From: Salinisphaera orenii subsp. orenii MK-B5
Lineage (GTDB): Bacteria > Pseudomonadota > Gammaproteobacteria > Nevskiales > Salinisphaeraceae
Length of the DNA: 64,000 nt
Direction: 5' to 3'
Assembly (NCBI RefSeq): GCF_003788635.1
Contig: NZ_AYKH01000006.1
Coordinates: 46,652 to 110,651 of the forward strand
Both the position numbers and the translations under genes were made by a program. This document shows, one piece after another, positions 8,410-17,136 of the stretch. Under the pieces are notes generated by a model, which searched no databases, was not told the DNA's origin, and saw only the letters and a program-made list of their open reading frames with translations. Within the stretch, counting starts at the first letter, position 1. Every line of letters starts with the position of its first letter.

Positions 8410-9726
8410 TTGGACGCCATATCCCTGCCGGTGCTGTTCGGCATCCTGCTGCTCATGCTCGTGCTGTCCGCGGCCTTCTCGGGTTCCGAGACCGGGCTGA
8501 TGACGCTCAATCGTTATCGCATGAAGCATCTGTCCCAGGCCGGGCACGGCGGCGCGAGCCGCGCGGCCAAGCTGCTCGATCGCCCCGATCGCCTGATCGG
8601 ACTGATCCTGCTCGGCAACAATCTGGTCAACATCGCCGCCTCGGCGGTCGCCACCATGATCGGCATCCGCCTGTTCGGCGATGTCGGCGTGCTGGTGGCC
8701 ACCGTGGCGCTCACGATCGTGGTGCTGATCTTTTCCGAGGTCACGCCCAAGACGCTGGCCGCGCTGCACCCCGAGCGCATCGCCTATCCCGCGGCCTATG
8801 TCTACACGCCGCTGCTGCGCGTGCTCTGGCCGGTGGTGATGATCGTGAACATGGCCGGCAACGGCATCCTGCGGCTGTTCGGGGTCTCGCCGGAGGACGC
8901 CGCGGCGCATTCGCTGTCCAGCGAGGAACTGCGAACGGTGGTCGCCGAGGCCGGCGCCATGATTCCGCGCCGACACCAGCAGATGCTGCTGTCGATCCTC
9001 GACATGGAGAAAGCCACGGTCGAGGACATCATGGTCCCGCGCAACGAGATCGTGGGCATCGATATCGACAAGCCCTGGCCCGAGGTCCTGCAGCAGCTGG
9101 TCGACAACCAGCACACGCGGCTGCCGCTGTTCGACGGCTCCATCGACGAGCTGCACGGCATCGTCCACATGCGCCGTGTGCTCGCACTGATCTCCAACGA
9201 CGAGCTCGATCGGGACGCCCTGCTCCGCCTCGCGCGCGAGCCCTATTTCGTGCCCGAGAACACGCCGCTGAATCAGCAGCTGCTCAACTTCCAGAACCAG
9301 AAGCGGCGGATCGGCTTCGTGGTCGACGAATACGGCGACATCCAGGGCCTGGTCACGCTCGAGGACATCCTCGAGGAGATCGTCGGCGAGTTCACCACTG
9401 ACCCGGCCACCCGGGTGAAGAACGTCTACATGGACGCCGACGACAGCTACCTGGTCGACGGCACCGCCTCGCTGCGCTCGCTCAACCGGGCGATGGGCTG
9501 GCAGCTGCCCGTGGACGGCCCGCGCACGATGAACGGGCTCATCACCGAACACCTGGAGACGATCCCGCAGCCCGGCACGAAGCTCGACGTGGGTTCCTAC
9601 GTGCTGGAGATCGCGCGCACCCGTGCGAATTTGGTCGAGACCGTGCGCGTGCGCCCGCCACGAGGCCGACTCCGACGCGCCGGTGCCGGGCACAGCGACA
9701 ACGAGCCGGCCGACCCGCGCGACTAG
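8410..9726 (+). CDS. CNNM/CorB-type transporter (DUF21-CBS-CorC/HlyC)
   Basis: Homologue of E. coli YfjD (CorB), a membrane protein family tied to magnesium/cobalt transport. It has 438 residues. An N-terminal DUF21 domain with about four membrane segments opens with SAAFSGSETGLMTLNRYRMK. A CBS pair starts near EDIMVPRNEIVGIDID and contains GFVVDEYGDIQGLVTLEDILEEIVGE. A C-terminal CorC/HlyC-associated domain follows. The start is a TTG at 8410, chosen because the protein then aligns end to end with YfjD and no ATG lies nearby. Confidence 0.93.
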   Translation: MDAISLPVLFGILLLMLVLSAAFSGSETGLMTLNRYRMKHLSQAGHGGASRAAKLLDRPDRLIGLILLGNNLVNIAASAVATMIGIRLFGDVGVLVATVALTIVVLIFSEVTPKTLAALHPERIAYPAAYVYTPLLRVLWPVVMIVNMAGNGILRLFGVSPEDAAAHSLSSEELRTVVAEAGAMIPRRHQQMLLSILDMEKATVEDIMVPRNEIVGIDIDKPWPEVLQQLVDNQHTRLPLFDGSIDELHGIVHMRRVLALISNDELDRDALLRLAREPYFVPENTPLNQQLLNFQNQKRRIGFVVDEYGDIQGLVTLEDILEEIVGEFTTDPATRVKNVYMDADDSYLVDGTASLRSLNRAMGWQLPVDGPRTMNGLITEHLETIPQPGTKLDVGSYVLEIARTRANLVETVRVRPPRGRLRRAGAGHSDNEPADPRD

Positions 9727-9853
9727 GCCGGCGATCAGCCGCCGCGAGTGTGCCGCGCTGATGGCGGGCCAACCACGGCCGGCGTCACTGCCGGGCGCCG
9801 GGACTAATGCGCGGCGATGGCCGGCGCTGTCGCTCCTAAAAGCCTATACGGCC

Positions 9854-9884
9854 GCGCGCCTCGGCCGACCGCATCGAGGCGCGC
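9854..9884 (-). terminator. Probable terminator between convergent CNNM gene and radA
   Basis: Perfect 10-base stem GCGCGCCTCG / CGAGGCGCGC with an 11-base loop directly after the radA stop codon. On the minus strand TTTTAGG follows about 12 bases later. It could act in both directions. Confidence 0.5.
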
Positions 9885-9885
9885 G

Positions 9886-11253
9886 CTAGCCCATGGCATC
9901 GATCGCATCGGCCAGACGCGACACGCCGACGACCTCGAGCTCGCCGACGCGCCCCGATTTCGGCGCGTTCGCCCTGGGCACGATCGCCCGGGTGAAGCCA
10001 TGCTTGGCGGCCTCGGCCAGGCGATCCTCGCCGCCCGGCACGGGCCGGATTTCGCCGGCCAGGCCGAGCTCGCCGAACACGACCAGCCGTTCGCCCAGCG
10101 GCCGGTCGCGAAAGCTCGACAGCGCAGCCAGCACCACGGGCAGATCGGCGGCGGTCTCGCTGACGCGCATGCCGCCGACCACGTTCACGAACACGTCCTG
10201 ATCGCCGAGCCCGATCCCGCCGTGTCGGTGCAGCACCGCCAGCAGCATCGCCAGGCGCTGCGAATCCGGCCCGAGCGCGACTCGGCGCGGATTGTGCAAC
10301 TGCGAGCCGTCCACAAGCGCTTGCACCTCCACGAGCATCGGCCGCGAACCTTCACGGGTCACCATCACCGCGCTGCCGGGCACGGCCTGGTCATGGCGCG
10401 ACAGGAAGATGGCCGAGGGATTGGTCACCTGCTTGAGGCCGCTGTTCGACATCGCGAAAACGCCGAGCTCGTTGACCGCGCCGAAGCGGTTCTTCACCGC
10501 ACGGATCACGCGGAAACGGCTGGAGGCCTCGGCCTCGAAGTAGAGCACCGTGTCGACCATGTGCTCCAGCACGCGCGGCCCGGCGATGGTGCCCTCCTTG
10601 GTGACGTGCCCCACCAGAATCAGCGCGGTGCCGGTGGCCTTGGCGAAGCGCACCAGCATGCCGGCCGACTCGCGCACCTGCGAGACGGTGCCGGGCGCCG
10701 AGCTGAGCGCCTGCGAGAACACGGTCTGGACCGAGTCGATGACCACCAGCCGAGGTGCCTGCGGCTTGGCCAGTGCCAGCACCCGCTCCACGCAGGTCTC
10801 GGCCAGCACCGCGAGCTCGGCCCGATCCACCCCCAGGCGCTGGGCGCGCAGATGCACCTGTTCGAGCGATTCCTCGCCGGTAACATAGAGCGCCGGAATC
10901 GCCGACGAAAGCTGCGTGAGCACCTGGAGCAGCAGCGTTGACTTGCCGATGCCCGGATCGCCGCCGATCAGGATCACCGACCCGGGCACCAGGCCGCCGC
11001 CGAGCACGCGATCGAGCTCGGACATGCCCGTGGCGGTACGCGCGGTCTCGGTCGGCCGGATGGCGTCCAGCCGCTCCACCCGCGGCGCCGTGTCCGCGAA
11101 GCTCGCCGGCGCCGCCGCGCCCGGCTTGGCCGGGGCCGCGGCCACGCTTTCGGTGAGCGTGTTCCAGGCGCCGCAGTCGGCGCATTGACCGGCCCATTTG
11201 GCGTGGCTCGCGCCACAGGATTCACACACGAATACGGTCTTGCTGCGCGCCAT
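9886..11253 (-). CDS. radA: DNA repair protein RadA
   Basis: RecA-like DNA-dependent ATPase/helicase that drives branch migration during recombination. It has 455 residues. The N-terminal C4 zinc finger (CESCG...CADCG) is followed by Walker A GGDPGIGKST, the GEES motif, the RadA-specific KNRFG motif (VKNRFGAVNELG) and a C-terminal Lon-like domain. The start MARSKTVFVCESCG (11253) matches the family. An in-frame ATG 8 codons upstream looks less likely. The gene is divergent from the alpha/beta hydrolase gene. Confidence 0.96.
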   Translation of the reverse strand: MARSKTVFVCESCGASHAKWAGQCADCGAWNTLTESVAAAPAKPGAAAPASFADTAPRVERLDAIRPTETARTATGMSELDRVLGGGLVPGSVILIGGDPGIGKSTLLLQVLTQLSSAIPALYVTGEESLEQVHLRAQRLGVDRAELAVLAETCVERVLALAKPQAPRLVVIDSVQTVFSQALSSAPGTVSQVRESAGMLVRFAKATGTALILVGHVTKEGTIAGPRVLEHMVDTVLYFEAEASSRFRVIRAVKNRFGAVNELGVFAMSNSGLKQVTNPSAIFLSRHDQAVPGSAVMVTREGSRPMLVEVQALVDGSQLHNPRRVALGPDSQRLAMLLAVLHRHGGIGLGDQDVFVNVVGGMRVSETAADLPVVLAALSSFRDRPLGERLVVFGELGLAGEIRPVPGGEDRLAEAAKHGFTRAIVPRANAPKSGRVGELEVVGVSRLADAIDAMG

Positions 11254-11474
11254 GCGGACTACGCCTGAAACGGACAAACCGGCATACTAGAGCGTGTAGG
11301 TCCTTCGTGCGATACCGGCGTCCATCCGGGCGCCGCGGGCGGCGGCACCGGGTCCACGGCGTCCGCGCGACCCGTCGACGCGGCCATCGCGACAACGAAG
11401 CGGCCCGCCGCACAATCGCAGTCCATCGGCCGCCAAACGCGCGCGGCGCGCGGCCCAGACGGCCCCGGAGCACC

Positions 11475-12464
11475 ATGCACGAACGCCAGGACATCGAATT
11501 CAACAGTCGGGGCACCACCTGCCGCGGCTGGTACTACCCCGCGCGTAGCGAAGGGTTTCGCGGCCCGGACGGCACCCCCTGCGTGGTCATGGCGCACGGC
11601 CTCGGCGGCACCCGCGACGCCGGCCTCGAGCCCTACGCCGAGCGCTTCGCCGACGCCGGCCTCGCGGTCCTGCTGTTCGACTATCGTCATTTCGGCGCCA
11701 GCGACGGCGAGCCGCGCCAGCTGCTGTCCGTACGGCGCCAGCTCCGCGACTGGGCCACCGCCGTCCGCGTGGCCCGCAGCCTGCCCGAGATCGACGCCGA
11801 GCGGATCGCGCTATGGGGCAGCTCCTTTTCCGGCGGCCATGTGATCGCCGCCGCCGCCGCCGACGGGCGGGTCGCCGCCGTGACCGCCCAGGGCCCGATG
11901 ATGGACGGCCTGGCCGCCGTGACCAACGCCGTGTCCTACGGCGGCCTGTCGCTGCTGCTGCGGCTGAGCTGGGCCGGCATCCGCGACGTCATCGGCGATC
12001 TCGCCGGGGCTGATCCAGTCTACATACCGATCGTCGCGCGGCCGGGCGGCGTGGCCACCATGGCCACCGCGGACGCCTACGACGGCTATCACGCCATCGC
12101 GCCGCCGGACTGGCGTAACGAAGTCGCGGCGCGGTTCGCGCTCTCTCTGGCCTTCTACCGGCCCGGCAAGCGCGCGAACCGGCTGCCCTGCCCGACCCTG
12201 ATCCAGATCTGCGACGAGGACAGCGTCGCCCCGCCCTGGGCGGCGGAGGCGACCGCGGCCCATTCGCGCGGCCGGGCGGTGGAAAAGCACTATCGCATCG
12301 GCCACTTCGATATCTATCGCGACGCCGGCTTCCGGGCATCGAGCGCCGACCAGCTCGCCTTCTTCACGGAACATCTGTCGCCGCAGGCGATCGACCAGCG
12401 TCGCCGCGAACGCCAACACAGCGAACGCGAGGAACGCGGGCGCAGCCCCATCCGGCTCGGCTGA
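11475..12464 (+). CDS. Alpha/beta-hydrolase family protein
   Basis: Predicted serine hydrolase of 329 residues. It shows the oxyanion segment MAHGLGGTRD, the nucleophile elbow WGSSFSGG (GxSxGG), a likely acid in QICDEDSVAPP and a likely catalytic His in IGHFDIY. The pattern resembles the dienelactone hydrolase/acetyl-xylan-esterase-like group, but the substrate cannot be read from the sequence. ATG 11475 has GGAG 6 bases upstream. The frame is open further upstream without similarity. The tail after about residue 300 is strongly charged. It stands alone between divergent radA and convergent alr. Confidence 0.85.
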   Translation: MHERQDIEFNSRGTTCRGWYYPARSEGFRGPDGTPCVVMAHGLGGTRDAGLEPYAERFADAGLAVLLFDYRHFGASDGEPRQLLSVRRQLRDWATAVRVARSLPEIDAERIALWGSSFSGGHVIAAAAADGRVAAVTAQGPMMDGLAAVTNAVSYGGLSLLLRLSWAGIRDVIGDLAGADPVYIPIVARPGGVATMATADAYDGYHAIAPPDWRNEVAARFALSLAFYRPGKRANRLPCPTLIQICDEDSVAPPWAAEATAAHSRGRAVEKHYRIGHFDIYRDAGFRASSADQLAFFTEHLSPQAIDQRRRERQHSEREERGRSPIRLG

Positions 12465-12877
12465 TACACAGCCGGTACAGCCCGACGTCTGCGCCGGCTC
12501 TCGGCAATCGGGTCTTCGGCAAGGCCCCGCGCGCCGTCCGATTAATGGGCGGATGACCGGCACCGACGGCCGCGCCATCATCTCGACATGACCGGGCGAC
12601 AGCGCACCGCCGTTGACGTACCGGTGCGCCGCGCCGAGGAGCGCTGAGCGCAGACGCTCGGCCCGATGCAGACCGGCAGCAGCCTTCGTCGACCCGAGCA
12701 CGGCCTCTCGCGCGATAAAGCCGGTGAGCGACCGCGCCCGGCTTCGGTCGCCTGGCGCTTTGCACGACAACGCATCGGGAGCGGGCGCGATCGCGCGGAC
12801 ACTAGGAAGACCGGCGCCGCTGCCGCCGCTGCCCGACCGGGGCCGATTCGAGCCGCCGCGCGAGCCCAGCGCCCGTC
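12465..12877. other. Intergenic region between hydrolase gene and alr
   Basis: About 410 bases between convergent genes. No gene is recognisable. A stretch near 12505-12555 (ATCGGGTCTTCGGCAAGG..GCGCGCCGTCCG) vaguely resembles the core of the dispersed repeat described at 35.4 and 41.6 kb, but the match is too weak to call. No T-tailed hairpin was found. Confidence 0.5.
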
Positions 12878-13945
12878 CTATACGATCTCGAAAGCCACCC
12901 GCGGCGTCAGGCGGCAGAACAGTTCATAGGCGATGGTGCCCGCGGCCGCTGCAATCTCGTCCGCGGGCAGGTCTTCGCCCCAGAGCGTGGCGCGGTCGCC
13001 GACACGGGCGGCAGGCGCAGCGCGCAGGTCCACGGTAATCATGTCCATGGAGACGCGTCCGATCAGCGGCACGCGCACGCCGTCGAGAAGCACCGGCGTA
13101 CCCGGCGGTGCATGACGCGGATAGCCGTCGCCGTAGCCGATGCCGATCACGCCCACGGGCATGGATTCGGGCGTGCGCGAGATCGCCCCGTAGCCGATCG
13201 GCTCACCGGCGGCGACCGTCTGACGGGCGATCAGCGGCGCGCTCAGCGTCATCGCCGGCCGCAGATCGCAGTCGGCCGCGCTGCGCGCCAGCAGGGGCGA
13301 ACTGCCGTAGAGCATGATGCCCGGGCGCACCGTGTCGGCGTGGCTCTCCGGCCAGTCGAGCACGCCGGCCGAATTCGCGATCGAACGCTGGCCCGCGCGG
13401 CCGACGATGGCCGCCTCGAACGCGGCGAGCTGGCGGCGGGTCAGCGGGCTGCGGGCGTCGTCGGCACAGGCCAGATGCGTCAGCCAGCCGCCGTGGCTTG
13501 CCTGCGGGCACGTATCGACACGTGCGGCGATCTCGCCGGCCCGCTCGCAGGCGAAACCCAATCGGTGCATGCCGGAGTCGAGCTTTATCCAGACCGTGAC
13601 CGGCGGGCCGCGGTACGCCGCCAGGGCGTCCAGCTGGGCGTCGTGAAAGAGCACGATCTCGAAGCCCTGCTCGGCGGCCTGGGCGCAGACGGTGGCGTCG
13701 AGCATCTGCGAGAGCATGAGCACCGGCCGGTCGATGCCTGCCCAGCGCAGCTGCAGCGCTTCATCCAGACTGGAGACCGCGAATCCGTCGGCGTCGGCCA
13801 GGGCGTGGGCCACCGTCGCGGCGCCGTGGCCGTAGCCGTCGGCCTTGACCGCGGCGTAGACGCGGCGCCCGGGCGCCAATGCCCGCACCCGAGCGAGATT
13901 GTGGGCCAGCGCCGCACGATCGATGGTGGCGAGCGCCCGCCTCAT
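12878..13945 (-). CDS. alr: Alanine racemase
   Basis: PLP enzyme interconverting L- and D-alanine for peptidoglycan synthesis. It has 355 residues. The PLP-lysine motif is AAVKADGYGHGA near residue 34. Other conserved parts are WIKLDSGMHRLGF, the C-terminal IGYGDGYPR and the catalytic-Tyr region within GRVSMDMITVDL. Its ATG overlaps the dnaB stop by 4 bases (ATGA, 13942-13945), so it is coupled to dnaB, a common gammaproteobacterial pairing. Confidence 0.96.
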   Translation of the reverse strand: MRRALATIDRAALAHNLARVRALAPGRRVYAAVKADGYGHGAATVAHALADADGFAVSSLDEALQLRWAGIDRPVLMLSQMLDATVCAQAAEQGFEIVLFHDAQLDALAAYRGPPVTVWIKLDSGMHRLGFACERAGEIAARVDTCPQASHGGWLTHLACADDARSPLTRRQLAAFEAAIVGRAGQRSIANSAGVLDWPESHADTVRPGIMLYGSSPLLARSAADCDLRPAMTLSAPLIARQTVAAGEPIGYGAISRTPESMPVGVIGIGYGDGYPRHAPPGTPVLLDGVRVPLIGRVSMDMITVDLRAAPAARVGDRATLWGEDLPADEIAAAAGTIAYELFCRLTPRVAFEIV

Positions 13946-15294
13946 TCGAAATCGTCGTCGTAGTTCTCGGCGAGGTTCTCGAAACGGGTCAGATGCGGCA
14001 GGAAGGCCACACGCGCCGTGCCGAGCGGGCCGTTGCGCTGCTTGCCGATGATGATCTCGGCCACGCCCTTGTCCTCGGTGTCCTCGTTGTAGACCTCGTC
14101 GCGGTAGATGAAGATGATCACGTCCGCGTCCTGCTCGATGCCGCCCGATTCGCGCAGGTCTGACATCCGCGGGCGCTTGTTGTCGCGCTGCTCGACCTGG
14201 CGATTGAGCTGCGACAGCGCGATCACCGGCAGGTCCAGTTCCTTGGCCAGCGCCTTGAGCGAGCGCGAGATCTCGGAGATCTCGTTGGTGCGGTTCTCGC
14301 TGGTGCCCGGCACCTGCATCAGCTGCAGATAGTCGACGACGATCAGGCCGATGTCGTGCTCGCGCTTGAGCCGGCGGGCGCGGGCTCGCAGTTCGCTGGG
14401 CGACAGCGCCGGCGTGTCGTCGATGAACAACCGCGCGTTCTCGTTCATGATGCCGATCGCGGAGGTGATCTTGGGCCAGTCGTCCTCGGTGAGCTGGCCC
14501 GTGCGCAGCCGCGTCTGGTCGACCCGTCCCCAGGAGGAGATCATGCGCATGACGATCTGCTCCGAGGACATCTCCAGCGAGAACACCGCCACCGGCACCT
14601 TCTCCTTGATGGCGACGTTCTCCACGACATTCATCGCGAAACTGGTCTTGCCCATCGACGGGCGGGCGGCGAGGATCAGCAGGTCCGACGGCTGCAGGCC
14701 GTTGGTCATCTTGTCGAAATTGTAGAGACCGGTCGGCGTCCCGGAGAACGAGCCCTCGCTGGCGACGAGCGACTCGATGCGGTCGACCACGTCGCTGAGC
14801 AGCGCATTGAGCCCCTTCGGCCCCTCGCCGCCGCGCCGGCCGCGCTCGGCGATCGCGAAGATCTCCTTCTCCGCGGCCTCGAGCAGATCCGCCGCGCTCT
14901 GGCCCTGGGTATCGAAGCCCATGGTCGTGATCGAGTCGCCGACCCGGATGAGCTGACGCATGATCGAGCGCTCGCGCACGATGTCCGCATAGGCCTTGAT
15001 GTTGGCCGCGCCGGGGATGTCGGCCGCGAGATTGCCGAGATAGGTCGCCCCGCCCGCCTTGTCGAGAATGCCGTTGTTGCGCAGCCACTCGGTGAGCGTG
15101 ACCAGATCGCGCGGCTGTCCGGTATTGGCCAGATCCGCGAGGCCGCGGAACAGCAGCCGGTGATCCTCTCGATAGAAGTCGTCCTCGTTGATGCGGTCGG
15201 CGACCTGTTCCCAGGCCTCTTCGGCCAGCAGCAGCCCGCCGATGACGGACTGTTCGGCTTCGATCGAATGGGGCGGCAGCTTGGCTTCGGCCAT
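13942..15294 (-). CDS. dnaB: Replicative DNA helicase DnaB
   Basis: Hexameric 5'-3' helicase of the replication fork. It has 450 residues. The N-terminal primase-interacting domain begins PHSIEAEQSVIGGLLL. The RecA-like domain has Walker A AARPSMGKTSFAMN, VFSLEMSSEQ, Walker B LIVVDYLQLM and ALSQLNRQVEQR. No intein is present. It lies downstream of the rpsF-rpsR-rplI operon but behind its terminator, and shares a 4-base overlap with alr. Confidence 0.97.
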   Translation of the reverse strand: MAEAKLPPHSIEAEQSVIGGLLLAEEAWEQVADRINEDDFYREDHRLLFRGLADLANTGQPRDLVTLTEWLRNNGILDKAGGATYLGNLAADIPGAANIKAYADIVRERSIMRQLIRVGDSITTMGFDTQGQSAADLLEAAEKEIFAIAERGRRGGEGPKGLNALLSDVVDRIESLVASEGSFSGTPTGLYNFDKMTNGLQPSDLLILAARPSMGKTSFAMNVVENVAIKEKVPVAVFSLEMSSEQIVMRMISSWGRVDQTRLRTGQLTEDDWPKITSAIGIMNENARLFIDDTPALSPSELRARARRLKREHDIGLIVVDYLQLMQVPGTSENRTNEISEISRSLKALAKELDLPVIALSQLNRQVEQRDNKRPRMSDLRESGGIEQDADVIIFIYRDEVYNEDTEDKGVAEIIIGKQRNGPLGTARVAFLPHLTRFENLAENYDDDFE

Positions 15295-15348
15295 CGGGGG
15301 CGCGTCTCGGCGGCTGGGAGTCCGCGAAGTTTACGCAAGGCACGGACC

Positions 15349-15376
15349 AAAAAAAACGCCGCCCGGAGGCGGCGTT
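15349..15376 (-). terminator. Rho-independent terminator of rpsF-rpsR-rplI
   Basis: Textbook structure: 9-base stem AACGCCGCC / GGCGGCGTT with a 4-base loop, followed on the minus strand by a run of eight T including the end of the stem. It is placed 28 bases after the rplI stop and before dnaB. Confidence 0.9.
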
Positions 15377-15403
15377 GTCGGCAGGTCGTCGCAGACGCCC
15401 GTG

Positions 15404-16015
15404 CTAGCCGTTCTCGCGCTCGTCGATGGGCGGATCGGCTTCGGTCCCGGTCTCGTCGGCGGGCTCGCCGGCTTCCTCGACGCGCTCGCCCTCGACGTCG
15501 GTGGCGGCGACGTCGTCCTGCTCGGCGGCGTTCGCCTCGACCCGGCTGGGCATGTTCACGCCCATGTCGGTCTGCTGGGCGACCACGATCGAGACCTCGA
15601 CCTCGACCTCGGCGTGCAGCTGCAGCAGCGCGGTGTAGTAGCCCACCAGGCGAATCGTGCCCTCGGTCAGGCCGACCTCACGCGGGGTGACCTCGACGGT
15701 CTCCTCGGTGATCTTGTCCGAGATCTCCTGCGGACCGACCGAGCCGAAGAGCTTGCCTTCGTCGCTGGCACGCATGGCGATGACGTATTCCTGGCCGCGC
15801 AACTTCTCGGCCCGCGCCTTGGCGCGATCCTCGCGCTCCTGCGAGGCGGCCTGCAGCTCGGAGCGACGCTCCTCGAACACGCTGAGGTTCGCCTTCGTCG
15901 CCGGGAGCGCGATCCCGCGCGGCATCAGGAAATTGCGGCCGTAGCCGGGGCGCACCTTGACGGTGTCGCCGAGGTCGCCGAGATTGCGGACTTTCTGTAG
16001 CAGAATGACTTCCAC
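15404..16015 (-). CDS. rplI: 50S ribosomal protein L9 (bL9) with acidic C-terminal extension
   Basis: Ribosomal protein that binds 23S rRNA near the L1 stalk. Residues 1 to about 150 are a standard bL9: MEVILLQKVRNLGDLGD, VKPGYGRNFLMPRG-like VRPGYGRNFLMPRG, and C-terminal domain GKLFGSVGPQEI. About 50 further residues are rich in Glu, Asp, Ala and Thr, bringing the total to 203 (the family usually ends near 150). It is the last gene of rpsF-rpsR-rplI, 9 bases after rpsR. Confidence 0.97.
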   Translation of the reverse strand: MEVILLQKVRNLGDLGDTVKVRPGYGRNFLMPRGIALPATKANLSVFEERRSELQAASQEREDRAKARAEKLRGQEYVIAMRASDEGKLFGSVGPQEISDKITEETVEVTPREVGLTEGTIRLVGYYTALLQLHAEVEVEVSIVVAQQTDMGVNMPSRVEANAAEQDDVAATDVEGERVEEAGEPADETGTEADPPIDERENG

Positions 16016-16024
16016 GGCGGCCTC

Positions 16025-16255
16025 CTAGGACGAGTGACGGTCGGTGTAGGGCAGCAGCGCCAGGAAACGGGCGCGCTTGACCGCGGTCGACAGCTGGCGC
16101 TGATAGCGCGCGGCGGTGCCGGTGATGCGGGACGGAACGATCTTGCCGGTTTCGGTGACGTACTGCTTGAGCGTCTCGATATCCTTGTAATCGATCTCTT
16201 CAACGCCTTCGGCGGTGAACTTGCAGAAACGGCGGCGGCGGAAAAAACGGGCCAT
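16025..16255 (-). CDS. rpsR: 30S ribosomal protein S18 (bS18)
   Basis: Small ribosomal protein that pairs with S6 on the 30S platform. The 76 residues are of normal length, with the basic N-terminus [13 protein letters not shown], then [19 protein letters not shown] and the conserved [26 protein letters not shown]. It lies between rpsF (18 bases) and rplI (9 bases). Confidence 0.98.
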   Translation of the reverse strand: MARFFRRRRFCKFTAEGVEEIDYKDIETLKQYVTETGKIVPSRITGTAARYQRQLSTAVKRARFLALLPYTDRHSS

Positions 16256-16273
16256 GGGAGTGCTCCTCGAGCG

Positions 16274-16636
16274 TTAAGCCGGGCTGCGGTCTTCGGACTT
16301 GCGGTCCTCGGACTTCTCGGCGTTCTTGGCGAGCGGGGACGGGTCGGTGTCGGCCTTGTGACGGGCCACCACCATGTGACGCAGCACGGCGTCGTTGAAG
16401 CGGAAGGCGTCCTCGATCTCCTCGCGGGCGGCCTGCGAGCACTCCACGTTCAGCAGCACGTAGTGCGCTTTGTGGATCTTGTTGATCGGGTACGCCAGCT
16501 GGCGCCGGCCCCAGTCCTCGTGGCGGTGCACCTGGCCGTTGTCGGCCTCGACGATGCCGCGATACTTCTCGACCATCGCCGGCACCTGTTCGCTCTGGTC
16601 CGGGTGGACCAGGAACACGATTTCGTAATGTCGCAT
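16274..16636 (-). CDS. rpsF: 30S ribosomal protein S6 (bS6)
   Basis: First gene of the S6-S18-L9 operon. The 120 residues begin [18 protein letters not shown] and contain [17 protein letters not shown] and HYVLLNVE, the S6 signature. A short charged tail ([15 protein letters not shown]) ends the protein. The start at 16636 has AAGGA 6 bases upstream. A strong promoter and a leader hairpin lie upstream (16691-16744). Confidence 0.97.
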   Translation of the reverse strand: MRHYEIVFLVHPDQSEQVPAMVEKYRGIVEADNGQVHRHEDWGRRQLAYPINKIHKAHYVLLNVECSQAAREEIEDAFRFNDAVLRHMVVARHKADTDPSPLAKNAEKSEDRKSEDRSPA

Positions 16637-16690
16637 CGGTTGTCCTTTCGGTTTGAAGCCCCCGGCAAGACACGCCGTGGAGCAAGGCAC

Positions 16691-16706
16691 TGCGGCGAGC
16701 GCCGCA
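16691..16706 (-). promoter_or_regulatory. Hairpin in the rpsF leader
   Basis: TGCGGC-GAGC-GCCGCA forms a 6-base stem with a 4-base loop in the roughly 70-base leader of the rpsF transcript. In several bacteria an S6:S18 complex binds a structure in this leader to repress the operon. Whether this hairpin is part of such a site is inference only. Confidence 0.35.
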
Positions 16707-16715
16707 AGGCGCGAC

Positions 16716-16744
16716 ATTCTAGGCAGTTCACCGGAGCGACGCAA
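16716..16744 (-). promoter_or_regulatory. Promoter of rpsF-rpsR-rplI
   Basis: On the minus strand TTGCGT, exactly 17 bases, then TAGAAT, a near-consensus sigma-70 promoter. The start would be about 16709, leaving a leader of about 70 bases before rpsF. Confidence 0.75.
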
Positions 16745-17136
16745 CCGCTGCGACCCGCGATCGCGGGCACCGGTAGGCCCGCCGCACCACTGATATTCAT
16801 TCCGCGAATCGCGAGGGCGTCGCTTGATGGCAGGGCCCCCAGGGCTTCCTCCTGTCAACATGTCTCACGAACGCGGCTTGGGCGACCGCACATTATGTCC
16901 CGCAAGCTTCCAAGCGCGGCTTGTAGTGCGCCACAAGCCGGGCGCGCCACGGCGCAAGACCCGGGTTGGATGAGACACGGGGCGGCCCGGACGAGCCGGA
17001 CGCACCGGAAATTTCACGAGCTAATGCGCACCGGCATTGCCGCATGCCGATGCGACAGCGGCTGCGCGGCGCGCTCGAAGCCTTGGCATGCCGTCGGACG
17101 ACGCGTGGCGCGAGGAACGACGAGGATCAACAGGTT
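16745..17136. other. Intergenic region between rlmB and the rpsF promoter
   Basis: About 390 bases without a recognisable gene. It includes a diverged copy of the dispersed repeat (16854-16950). The rest, up to the rlmB stop, shows nothing I can name, and no clear terminator for rlmB was found. Confidence 0.5.
16854..16950 (+). repeat. Dispersed intergenic repeat, copy 2 (diverged)
   Basis: Aligned by eye with 41584-41670: TCAACA.GTC...CGAACGC, then GGCGACCGCAC.T..TGTCC.GCAAG, then a region containing GCGCGCC. Its first bases (CCTGTCAAC) also match 35223 onward, near copy 3. This is the most diverged of the four copies I accept. Confidence 0.45.
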
